A stretch of 48,792 nucleotides of DNA. Source: a bacterium. Its GTDB lineage: Bacteria; Bacillota; Clostridia; Oscillospirales; Oscillospiraceae. The stretch's first letter is position 1. Every line of letters begins with the position of its first letter. A program made the position numbers and the translations under genes. Under the pieces are notes generated by a model that saw nothing but the letters and a program-made list of their open reading frames with translations, did not search any database and was not told where the DNA came from. Shown piece after piece: positions 7,864 to 15,381 of this stretch. The stretch spans positions 1 to 48,792 of the forward strand of contig JAHYYS010000007.1 in the NCBI GenBank assembly GCA_019424865.1, written 5' to 3'.

Positions 7864-8967
7864 TCATGTCATATGGGGGCCGATAAATCCATAGTCGACC
7901 CGGTCGCCAGAAGGCTCCCCCCAATAGTCGATCTCGCCATCGTTGTGGACCCGTTTCACCGAGTACATTCTGCCGTCTTCCCCCTGCCAGCAGGGGAGCA
8001 TAAGCCCGTTGGAATATTGATAATAGTTGGTAAAACCGCCGGAGCTGGTGACTGCTGTATACTGGTAGGGCCCATCCAGCAGATCATCTGCCGCTGCCCC
8101 CTCCTGATAGTATATATCTCCGTCCGAGGCCTGCTCCCACATGGTAATGCTGCCGTTGAGCAGCCAGCCTTTGGAACTGCCGGAGCAGAATTGAACGGTG
8201 TCGCCATCCCCGCGGCGATATAAAACGCACCGGAACGCCGTCCCCTCCTGGGGCCGGTACTCCACGATACAATCCGTTCCCGGCTCGCCATGGAAATAAT
8301 CGAAATAGATCAGGTCGCCGTTCCACTGGGTCCAGAAGGCGATCTCTCCCTCCTGGGCCTGGGGGCCCTCCGGAGAGAGCTCCAGATAGGAACTGATCTC
8401 CTCATATTCCAGCAGGTTCTCCCACATGGCCTGCCGCAGGCCGGCCCAGAAGTCCTCCGACGCCACCAGAGCCAGGGCCTCATCCCGGTTTCCGGCGGTC
8501 CCTGCGGCGATGAGGGGGGCCACTGCCTGCGCCGCAGCCTCATGGAAGGGGATATAACTATACTCATCCACGTTTATGTTCCCCCAGCCCACAGTGTAAC
8601 GCAAAACCTCCGGAATCTGCGGCGCAGTGTCGGGGCTGCCGGAGCTGGCGTCCAGGGCGTTCAGCCGCTCCTCCAGCCGGGCGTCTCCCGTGGCCTGGAA
8701 GCCCTGTTCCAGAATGGCGCGCAGGCTCTCCAGGTCGCCCTGGGCCTCATACACATCGGCCAGACCCAGATAGGCGTCGGGCTGCTTGGGGTCGATTTCA
8801 ATGGCCGCGGTAAAGGCGATAATAGCCTCCTCATAGTTTCCTTCGGACAGGTACCGCACGCCCAGGTCGTACTGCTCCTGCCACTTGGCCTGGGCGCTCT
8901 GGCCGCAGGCCGCAAGCAGCAGAATGGCCGCGGCCAGGATTGTGCCGATCCACCGTCTCATTTTCAT
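7864..8967 (-). CDS. TPR lipoprotein, array member 8 (C-terminal domain type B)
   Basis: 367 residues from the ATG at 8967, which has an AGGGGG ribosome site six bases upstream; the longer reading from 9006 would overlap the neighbouring stop. The signal peptide MKMRRWIGTILAAAILLLAAC has lipobox LAAC, then the constant TPR module. The rest is the type B domain, closely similar to member 3 over its whole length: APLIAAGTAGNRDE, SEDFWAGLRQA, LELSPEGPQAQEGE, a Trp-rich strand region, YYQYSNGLMLPCWQGEDG and a terminal GFIGPHMT. The two copies differ mainly in the linker after the TPRs and in loop residues. It has no recognised catalytic motif. Confidence 0.87.
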   Translation of the reverse strand: MKMRRWIGTILAAAILLLAACGQSAQAKWQEQYDLGVRYLSEGNYEEAIIAFTAAIEIDPKQPDAYLGLADVYEAQGDLESLRAILEQGFQATGDARLEERLNALDASSGSPDTAPQIPEVLRYTVGWGNINVDEYSYIPFHEAAAQAVAPLIAAGTAGNRDEALALVASEDFWAGLRQAMWENLLEYEEISSYLELSPEGPQAQEGEIAFWTQWNGDLIYFDYFHGEPGTDCIVEYRPQEGTAFRCVLYRRGDGDTVQFCSGSSKGWLLNGSITMWEQASDGDIYYQEGAAADDLLDGPYQYTAVTSSGGFTNYYQYSNGLMLPCWQGEDGRMYSVKRVHNDGEIDYWGEPSGDRVDYGFIGPHMT

Positions 8968-8980
8968 TTTGCTCCCCCTC

Positions 8981-9982
8981 TCACACCGCCGGGTCGAAAT
9001 ACTCATATTGGAACGTCATATAGCCCACCAGCGCGCCCCCTGCATCATAAGTGTAGGCAGCCGTCAGGCAGCCGTTTTCGTCCCACTCATTCTGAACCGT
9101 ATAGGCTGCACCGTATAACTCATCCTGATAGGAGTCGTGGGCATCTCCCTGGACATAGAGGTCTGCCAGCGCGATGCAGTTCTGCCCGAAGGGATGATTG
9201 GTGCTGTACACGGAAAATGTTCCGAAATCTTCGGCGAACAGGGCCTCCTGCTGGCTGGCCGGAACACTGCCGGGCACCCAGTCGAAGGTACGGCTGGACG
9301 TCTCCTCCCCAAAGTGGATGTAGTGGAGGGTCACGGTGCCCGCCCCCTCGTCATAGGTGAACCGGGTGGGCCAGTCCACCTGCTCGATAATCTGTCCGTT
9401 CATCCAGCTGTAGGACCAGCTTACCCACTCCGCGCAGTAGCCGTCCTCCCGATAGGTATAGGTGTAGTCCCCGGTAAGCGTGCCGTCCGGCGTGTACTGC
9501 CCCACGTAGGTCACCCGCCAGAAGGGACCACCCTCTGCAGCTTCCTCCTCCGGGGCGTCTTCGGCCAGCAGCTCCTCCAGCCGGGCCAGGAGATCCGCGT
9601 CCCCGGTGGCGTCCGCGCCCCGCCGCAGGATCGCCAGGGCGCTCTCCCGATCCCCCTGGGCCAGGTATACGTCGGCCAGCTTCCCGTAGACCTCCGCTGC
9701 CGATTCGTCCAGCTCCAGAGCGGCCAGATAGTCCTCCAGAGCCGCCAGCAGATTTGCCTCGCCGCCGGACAGAAAGTAGGCGTCGCCTCGGCCGGTGTAG
9801 CCCTCGGGCCGCTTGGGGTCAATTTCAATGGCCGCCGTGAAGGCCAGGATAGCTTCCGGGTAGTTGCCCTCGGACAGGTACTTTGCGCCCAGGTCGTACT
9901 GCTCCTGCCAAGTGGCCTGGGCGTTTCCGCAGGCGCACAGCAGCAGACAGACGGTGAGCAGAATTGATGTCAGACGTTTCAT
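8981..9982 (-). CDS. TPR lipoprotein, array member 9 (unique C-terminal domain)
   Basis: 333 residues from the ATG at 9982, where the signal peptide MKRLTSILLTVCLLLCAC begins with AGAGGAG upstream; the in-frame start at 10012 would overlap the preceding gene's stop. The common TPR module is followed by GRGDAYFLSGGEANLLAA and a third TPR (DVYLAQGDRESALAILRRGA). From about residue 170 there is a beta-rich domain: WRVTYVGQYTPDGTLTGDYT, an extended Trp/Tyr-rich segment, and a closing unit CLTAAYTYDAGGALVGYMTF. The closing unit is a single YD-like repeat, so this domain may be a diverged relative of the YD type. The ligand is unknown. Confidence 0.86.
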   Translation of the reverse strand: MKRLTSILLTVCLLLCACGNAQATWQEQYDLGAKYLSEGNYPEAILAFTAAIEIDPKRPEGYTGRGDAYFLSGGEANLLAALEDYLAALELDESAAEVYGKLADVYLAQGDRESALAILRRGADATGDADLLARLEELLAEDAPEEEAAEGGPFWRVTYVGQYTPDGTLTGDYTYTYREDGYCAEWVSWSYSWMNGQIIEQVDWPTRFTYDEGAGTVTLHYIHFGEETSSRTFDWVPGSVPASQQEALFAEDFGTFSVYSTNHPFGQNCIALADLYVQGDAHDSYQDELYGAAYTVQNEWDENGCLTAAYTYDAGGALVGYMTFQYEYFDPAV

Positions 9983-10008
9983 AGATGTCCCGCTCCTCTT
10001 ATCTTTGT

Positions 10009-11646
10009 TCATGCCCGGCTTGTCTCCAGGGTGGCCGGATTCACCTTCAGCCGGTAGGGGCCGCCGTAGCCGTCAGTCATGCTGCCCTCATAGGAGATGA
10101 CCACCTGGCCGCCCTCCAGGGAGATATCCATGGGCCACATGTAGTCCGGGTCCAGGCTGTCCGCCCGAACCATGGTCCGCCCCGTCCGGGAGACCACAAA
10201 GAGGTCGGGCCCCAGGTAGCCGCAGAGGTAGAGGTAGTTCTCATCCCAGGTGACGGCGGGATTGCCGCCCATGAATTCATCGTTTTTCCAGCGCACCTGG
10301 CCGGTGCGCAGATCCAGGGCCACCACCGTTCCTCCCTCCACCAGGCAGTAGAGGTCGCCCCAAATGCCCAGCTCGCTCACCCGCTGGAGCTGGGCCAGCT
10401 CATACCGGTCCGTCTCATAGAGCCACAGGACAAGGCCGGAGGAGGAAATGCCCTGGAACACCGCGTACTCCCGGTTTCCGCTCTCCCGGTGGTCCATCAC
10501 CACCTGGGACACCAGATCAGAGGCGGACTGCCCCTGGCTCTGCTGTCCCAGTCCCGGCTGGATGGCCATGCCGGTGGGAAGCACCAGGCAGCCCGTGGCC
10601 CCCGGCCCCAGCAGATAGGTCTCAAAGCACAAAACGAGCTCCCCGTCCTGGATGTAGTACTCAAATTCCTCCAGGGTGAGGTTGTCCACGGTGTCCCAGG
10701 CCTCGTCAAACCAGAGGCCGGGGTTTTCATCCAGGTGGGCCTTGGTCAGGGACTTCAGCTGCCGGGTCAGGGCGGCCTCATCCATGCCCATCAGGTGGGG
10801 GAGGCTGGCCTTTTCCCCGGTGTTCAGATCAAAGGTCAGGCCGTACACGTTCCCGTTAAACACACCACCCATATACCAGCTCTGGGAGAGGCAGATGCTG
10901 AAGATGCCGTCCCCGTTGTGGGTCACCTGGGCGGTATAGGTGTTCATAAAGGGGTATTCGGGGTCCAGATATGGGCCGTCCAGATATTGGGCGTACTCCG
11001 CCCGGGCATCCGGGAGGGGGAATTTGTCCAGATAGTCCCCGTAGATGGCATTGTTGATGCTCTGGAAGGGGCCGCCGGTGAGGACCACCTGGTCGTAGTA
11101 GAGGTTAATGAGCACCTGACCCGCCTCGTTGTAGTAGGAGAGGTCCTGCCGCTCCACCTCGTACTGGGCGGAGTCCACCCGCGGGGTTTCCTCCGGGCCC
11201 TCCCCGGCGGTCTCCTCCCGCAGCTCCTCCAGCCAGTCCCGGATCTCTTGGTCGTCCGTCTTTTCGGCGGCCTCCTCCAGGATCTCCTGGGCCCGCTGGG
11301 GGTCGCCCCGCACCACATACACCTGGGCCAGACCCAGCCAGGCCTCGGGCAGGGTGTCGTCCAGATCCAGAGCGGTCTCATAGTCGGCCTGGGCGGCGGC
11401 CAGGTTGTCCTGGGAGTCCCCGCTGGCCAGGTAGGCGTCGCCTCGGCCGATGTAGGCCTCGGGCCGCTTGGGGTCAATTTCAATGGCCGCCGTGAAGGCC
11501 AGAATGGCCTCCTCGTAATTTCCCTCGGATAAGTACTTCACGCCCAGATCGTACTGCTCCTGCCAGGTGGCCTGGGCGCTCTGCCCGCAGGCACACAGCC
11601 CCAGCACCAGAGCCAGAGTCAAAAGCAAGCTGCAAATCCGTTTCAT
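10009..11646 (-). CDS. TPR lipoprotein with DUF3298-like and beta-propeller-like regions, array member 10
   Basis: 545 residues, the longest member. The signal peptide MKRICSLLLTLALVLGLCAC and three TPR hairpins occupy residues 1-135. About 165-345 resemble the DUF3298/RsiV-type domain: an N-terminal FQSINNAIYGDYLDKFPLP segment, GVFNGNVYGLTFDLNTGEKA, then LTRQLKSLTKAHLDENPGLW and a closing strand pair. About 370-545 look like PQQ/WD-type strands (YCLVEGGTVVALDLRTGQVR, YLYLCGYLGPDLFVVSRTGR), suggesting half a beta-propeller or a ligand-binding sheet. RsiV-type domains bind lysozyme in Bacillus anti-sigma factors, so a wall-facing sensing role is possible, but no sigma factor or anti-sigma region is present here. 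The stop overlaps the possible upstream start of member 9. Confidence 0.87.
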   Translation of the reverse strand: MKRICSLLLTLALVLGLCACGQSAQATWQEQYDLGVKYLSEGNYEEAILAFTAAIEIDPKRPEAYIGRGDAYLASGDSQDNLAAAQADYETALDLDDTLPEAWLGLAQVYVVRGDPQRAQEILEEAAEKTDDQEIRDWLEELREETAGEGPEETPRVDSAQYEVERQDLSYYNEAGQVLINLYYDQVVLTGGPFQSINNAIYGDYLDKFPLPDARAEYAQYLDGPYLDPEYPFMNTYTAQVTHNGDGIFSICLSQSWYMGGVFNGNVYGLTFDLNTGEKASLPHLMGMDEAALTRQLKSLTKAHLDENPGLWFDEAWDTVDNLTLEEFEYYIQDGELVLCFETYLLGPGATGCLVLPTGMAIQPGLGQQSQGQSASDLVSQVVMDHRESGNREYAVFQGISSSGLVLWLYETDRYELAQLQRVSELGIWGDLYCLVEGGTVVALDLRTGQVRWKNDEFMGGNPAVTWDENYLYLCGYLGPDLFVVSRTGRTMVRADSLDPDYMWPMDISLEGGQVVISYEGSMTDGYGGPYRLKVNPATLETSRA

Positions 11647-11685
11647 GTTCCCCTGCTCCTTTTTCGTGTTTTTTGCTCCGGGCGG

Positions 11686-12948
11686 TCAGCGCTGGCTGCG
11701 CAGCTGCTTCTCCAGCTCCAGATACTGCCGCCCGCTGTCGGGCGTCAGCGTATAGTGCCAGTCCACCCCGCCCATGACGTCATAGCCCGCCGTGGAGGCG
11801 AAGGACTGTCCCTCCGCCCCATATTCCGTGCCGTTGAGATAGAGGCGCGTCCCGTCGTACTCATAGGTCCCAATGCCGCTGGCGAGGTCGGTGGGCCGGA
11901 TGTAGGAGAAGGTCCCGTCCCCGTGGAAGAGGGCATAATAGCTGCCCCCGTTGCCCGGGCTCAGCTTCCAGAGCCAGAAGGTATTGTCAAACATGGCGGG
12001 GAACTGCTCCCGCTCGTCGGGCACCGCGTCGTATATCCGGTCGCCCTCCTCAAAGCCGGAGCACTTCCACACCCCGTCCTCAAAGTCCATGAGATACCGG
12101 AAGTGGTTTTTGTACTCCACCGTGTTGACGCCCTCCCAGCGCTGCCGCAGGGCGTAGCCCGTGAGCACCGCGGAGGTGCCGCTGCGGCTCTGTACGCCGG
12201 TGAGCACGTAGTCCAGCAGGGTGACGTCGCCGCCGATGCCCCCGTTTCCACAGTAGAGGTGCCCATCAATCTCCCGGTAGCCAATGTTTTCCGGCAGGGG
12301 ATACCGGCTGGAGAAATACCGGTTCCAGTAGGCCTCCACGTCGGCCAGACTCTGCACCTCCGGGTCGATCACCGGAAACCACCAGCGTCCCGCCTCGTCC
12401 TCCACGTGAGTGCCCCAGTCCTGTTCAAACCAGGCGCCGGCAGGGAAGGTGTACTCCAGACTGTACACGGTGATGACCGCGTCGTTGGCCAGGTCAAGAA
12501 GCTCCTGGTCGGAGTAGGTCTGGGCCCGCTGCCGCTCCGCCCTGCGGCGCAGGCTGCCCGAGTCCAGGGCGTCCGCCCCCTCCTCCAGGATTTCCAGGCT
12601 CTTCTGGCTGTCCCCCATGGCCGCATAGAGTTCAGAGAGCTTCTCGTAGACCTCCTCCAGCTGGTCGTCCAGCTCCAGAGCGGTCAGATAGTCCTCCTCG
12701 GCGGCGGCCAGGCTGTCCTCCGAGTCCCCGCCGGCCAGGTAGGCGTCGCCTCGGCCGATGTAGGCCTCGGGCCGCTTGGGGTCAATTTCAATGGCCGCAG
12801 TGAAGGCGAGGATAGCCTCTTCGTAGTTGCCCTCGGACAGATATTTTACGCCCAGATCGTACTGCTCCTGCCAGGTGGCCTGGGCGCTCTGTCCGCAGGC
12901 GCACAGCAGCAGGGAACAGGCAAGCACAAACCCCAATATTCGTCTCAT
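11686..12948 (-). CDS. TPR lipoprotein, array member 11 (unique C-terminal domains)
   Basis: 420 residues. The signal peptide MRRILGFVLACSLLLCAC is followed by the constant module in its VKYLSEGNYEEAILAF form, then GRGDAYLAGGDSEDSLAA and a third TPR (KLSELYAAMGDSQKSLEILE). About residues 160-305 form an alpha+beta domain with paired aromatic strands (ADVEAYWNRYFSSRYPLPEN; VEYKNHFRYLMDFEDGVWKC), which resembles NTF2-like folds only in general pattern. About 315-420 look like a small lipocalin/META-type barrel (WLWKLSPGNGGSYYALFHGD, IGTYEYDGTRLYLNG). I do not recognise a named family. It sits 18 bp downstream of member 12. Confidence 0.86.
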   Translation of the reverse strand: MRRILGFVLACSLLLCACGQSAQATWQEQYDLGVKYLSEGNYEEAILAFTAAIEIDPKRPEAYIGRGDAYLAGGDSEDSLAAAEEDYLTALELDDQLEEVYEKLSELYAAMGDSQKSLEILEEGADALDSGSLRRRAERQRAQTYSDQELLDLANDAVITVYSLEYTFPAGAWFEQDWGTHVEDEAGRWWFPVIDPEVQSLADVEAYWNRYFSSRYPLPENIGYREIDGHLYCGNGGIGGDVTLLDYVLTGVQSRSGTSAVLTGYALRQRWEGVNTVEYKNHFRYLMDFEDGVWKCSGFEEGDRIYDAVPDEREQFPAMFDNTFWLWKLSPGNGGSYYALFHGDGTFSYIRPTDLASGIGTYEYDGTRLYLNGTEYGAEGQSFASTAGYDVMGGVDWHYTLTPDSGRQYLELEKQLRSQR

Positions 12949-12966
12949 AAGCGTTCCTCCCGCTTT

Positions 12967-13830
12967 TTACCGGGACAGCTCCGCCGGCCAGTCGGGCCAG
13001 CTGTCGTAGCCCTCCGGCGGCTGCTCCGCGGTACTCCCGTCGCTGTATGTGTAGAGGAGCGTCCCCTCCGGTGCGCCGTTCTGGATGTTCCCGGTGATGG
13101 TGAAATCAAACTGCTCTCCGCTCTCCTGGACGTGGTGGATGTAGCTGGTCATGGGCCCGCTGACCGCCCCGTCCGTGAAGGAGGCCACGTTCATGTAATA
13201 GTGCTCGGGGCTGTACACGCTGGCGATGAAGGAGCCCTGGCCGTCCGAGCCCCGGTAGATGTCCATATGGCTCTCGGAGGGGCCTTCCTCCGTCCCCCGG
13301 AAGAAGGAAACCAGGGTCTGGTCATCGGGGTAGAAGCGCAGGGACAGCCGATCTCCCGCCTCGTTCTCCGGCAGGGAGCCCGCCAGCGCCTGGCAGGCCT
13401 GGCCGGACTGAATGGCCAGGGCGGTAGACCAGTCCTCCGCCAGTACCGCCGCCGTCAGGTCGGACAACAGGGCCTGCTCCTCCTCAGACAGCTGGCTGTA
13501 AAACGGGTCGTCGGCCCGGCGCAGGCGGAGATAGAGCTGCCGCAGTTCTTCATCCTCCACCTGTTCCAGTGCCCGCTCCAGCAGGGCTCTGGCCTCCTCC
13601 AGCTTCCCCATCGACTCATAGGCCCGGGCCGCCCCCTCGTAGGCCTCGGGGCGCTTGGGGTCAATCTCGATGGCGGCGGTAAAGGCCACAATGGCCTCCT
13701 CGTAATTGCCCTCAGACAGGTACCGCATACCAAGGTCGTACTGCTCCTGCCAGGTGGGGCCGCTCTCCCCCGTCCCGCAGGCGGTGAGCAGAAGCACCGC
13801 GGCCAACCACATCATCACAAAACGTTTCAT
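12967..13830 (-). CDS. TPR lipoprotein, array member 12 (C-terminal domain type C); first gene of the array
   Basis: 287 residues. The signal peptide MKRFVMMWLAAVLLLTAC has lipobox LTAC and leads into TWQEQYDLGMRYLSEGNYEE. The remainder aligns end to end with member 6 (5852-6715): DDPFYSQLSEEEQALLSDLT, LALRFYPDDQT-type strand, SPEHYYMN, and a terminal SWPDWPAELSR. It is the promoter-proximal gene of the array: upstream lie a 96-bp leader and then the terminator at 13927-13961. The leader holds two short hairpins (13862-13877 and 13902-13918). I could not identify a convincing -35/-10 pair in it. Confidence 0.87.
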   Translation of the reverse strand: MKRFVMMWLAAVLLLTACGTGESGPTWQEQYDLGMRYLSEGNYEEAIVAFTAAIEIDPKRPEAYEGAARAYESMGKLEEARALLERALEQVEDEELRQLYLRLRRADDPFYSQLSEEEQALLSDLTAAVLAEDWSTALAIQSGQACQALAGSLPENEAGDRLSLRFYPDDQTLVSFFRGTEEGPSESHMDIYRGSDGQGSFIASVYSPEHYYMNVASFTDGAVSGPMTSYIHHVQESGEQFDFTITGNIQNGAPEGTLLYTYSDGSTAEQPPEGYDSWPDWPAELSR

Positions 13831-13926
13831 CTCACATCTCTCCCCATCTTTTCCGGAAAGCGGGCGGCCCGCCGCCCATCCCCTTGCGCCATTTTCTGTC
13901 TGCTGCCGTGCGGGCAGCGCAATTTC

Positions 13927-13961
13927 AAAAAAGGCGGACAGGTGCGCTGTCCGCCTTTTTT
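13927..13961 (-). terminator. Rho-independent terminator, active in either direction
   Basis: A 9-bp GC stem (GGCGGACAG at 13933-13941, CTGTCCGCC at 13947-13955) with a GTGCG loop is flanked by six A and six T. It lies 63 bp past the stop of the TPR-RCC1 gene, so it should end the long Tad/kinase transcript and isolate the lipoprotein array from it. Confidence 0.9.
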
Positions 13962-14023
13962 GATTTTATCGCTTGCTCAGGACGGGGCCCCTGCGGATTC
14001 CGCGTCCGTTCATTTTCTGGCTG

Positions 14024-15376
14024 TCAGACTGTCAGCGCCTGGAGTCTTCCCGTCTCCTCGTTCCAGGTCTGCGCCGTTCCGTCCTCCAGCTCCAGTACCA
14101 GGGTCCCGCCCTGGACATACAGTCCGGTTACCGCCGCCGGCGTGGATACCTCCTCCACCGTCCCGTCGCCGGGCAGCCGGTACAGCGTCCCGTCGCCATC
14201 CGTGAGCAGGCAGACGCCGTTGAGCTGGGCCATCTCATGGACATAAAATTCCGGTACCAAATTGCCAATGTCGTCATACCAGCTGTCCGGGGCGCTGGCA
14301 ACGTATCCGCCGCTGCTGGACAGCTGGTTCCCCTTGGTCACCCAGTACAGCTCGCTGCCGGAGATGGTGAAGCTGCTCACATCCCGAGCCGCCAGCTCCC
14401 ACTGCTCCGGGGTCTGGCTGGAGCTGCGGTACAGATCTCCGTCCGCGGTAAGCACGGCGGCATACTGCTGGCTGGAGGCCAGGGACACCACCACCGGGAA
14501 GCGGGTGACCCGCTCCAGCTCCTGACCGGATCCGGCTCCCACGGTCCACAGAGAACCATCGGTGAGCAGCACCAGCAGGCGCCCGGTGGTGCCCGCTACA
14601 TCCGCCACGGCGCCGGGGGCGGGCACCTGGACCCAGCCGCCCTGGGGCGCGGTGATGGCGTAGCCCTCCCCCATCTGGCCCCAGCGGTTCTCTCCGGCGG
14701 CCCAGAGGGCTCCGTCCGCATCCACAACGAAGGAGGTCCGGCCCACACAGGTCACCTTTACCGGCGTGCCGCCGGCGTACTGGGCAGAGGCATACTGCTC
14801 CGAGGCCGTCACAGCCGCCGGGTCTGTGCCCAGCTGGCCCAGCGTGTTGCTGCCCCGGCTGAGCACCTGGCCGTTTTGAATCACCAGGCTCTGGTCCGTG
14901 CCCACCGCCAGAGATCGGGGCCGGGCGGCCAGCTCGGCCAGCAGCTCCTCCTGAAGGGTGTAATAGGTGTCGTCGTCGGTTGCATCAATCAGAATCTGGG
15001 ACAGCTCCACCGCCTGGGCCAGCTGGCCGGCCCGGCGCAGCAGCTCAATCAGCTCCAGCACCGCGTCCACGTCGGGCTGCTGGGTATAGACCATGTCCTC
15101 CAGCATATCCCGGGCAAAGTCGTCGTTCTCCGAGCCGATATAGGCCCGGGCCAGCCCCAGGCGGGCCTCCTTGCTGGTGGGATCCAGCTCAATCGCCCTG
15201 GTAAAGGCGGCCACGGCTCCGCCGTAATCCATCTCGTTGAGGTACTGCTGACCCAGGGACAGGCTGCCGGCTGCCGACACCCCCCGGAAGTTCAAAACCG
15301 TATAGGCCGCCAGGGCCGCAACCAGCACAGCCAGCGGAAGCAGGACAGGCCCCTTTTTGATTTTCAGTGCATTCAT
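14024..15376 (-). CDS. Membrane-anchored TPR and RCC1-repeat protein
   Basis: 450 residues from the ATG at 15376, with AAGGAGAGGG upstream; the stop of the VWA gene (15384-15382) lies just before this start, so translation is probably coupled. A basic N-terminus (MNALKIKKGP) precedes one membrane segment at about 12-30, with no lipobox. Residues about 37-140 are TPRs; the first (QQYLNEMDYGGAVAAFTRAI, then ELDP) closely matches the constant module of the lipoprotein array. From about 175 to the end there are RCC1-type blades: LVIQNGQVLSRGSNTLGQLG, VVDADGALWAAGENRWGQMG, LLVLLTDGSLWTVGAGSGQE, and shorter ones to the C-terminus. RCC1 propellers are interaction scaffolds. It is the last gene of the Tad/kinase run and may link that system to the lipoproteins (inference). 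Confidence 0.87.
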   Translation of the reverse strand: MNALKIKKGPVLLPLAVLVAALAAYTVLNFRGVSAAGSLSLGQQYLNEMDYGGAVAAFTRAIELDPTSKEARLGLARAYIGSENDDFARDMLEDMVYTQQPDVDAVLELIELLRRAGQLAQAVELSQILIDATDDDTYYTLQEELLAELAARPRSLAVGTDQSLVIQNGQVLSRGSNTLGQLGTDPAAVTASEQYASAQYAGGTPVKVTCVGRTSFVVDADGALWAAGENRWGQMGEGYAITAPQGGWVQVPAPGAVADVAGTTGRLLVLLTDGSLWTVGAGSGQELERVTRFPVVVSLASSQQYAAVLTADGDLYRSSSQTPEQWELAARDVSSFTISGSELYWVTKGNQLSSSGGYVASAPDSWYDDIGNLVPEFYVHEMAQLNGVCLLTDGDGTLYRLPGDGTVEEVSTPAAVTGLYVQGGTLVLELEDGTAQTWNEETGRLQALTV

Positions 15377-15381
15377 CGTTG

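Larger units (their letters stand above)
1..13830 (-). repeat. Tandem array of 13 paralogous TPR lipoprotein genes
   Basis: All thirteen genes share a signal peptide with lipobox, then W-Q-E-Q-Y-D-L-G and YLSEGNY and an (E/Q)AI(I/L/V)AFTAAI(D/E)IDPK TPR. Each copy starts again after a spacer of only 13-40 bp. Variable C-termini fall into four groups: YD repeats (members 1, 2, 5, 7 and probably 0), type B (3, 8), type C (6, 12) and singletons (4, 9, 10, 11). The repeat unit is a gene of 0.9-1.6 kb with a conserved 5' end and a diverse 3' end. Confidence 0.93.

Noticed and set aside
1..13830. CRISPR array or insertion-sequence cluster
   Set aside because: Repeats are coding, gene-sized and unevenly spaced; there are no short direct repeats with spacers, no transposase and no terminal inverted repeats.
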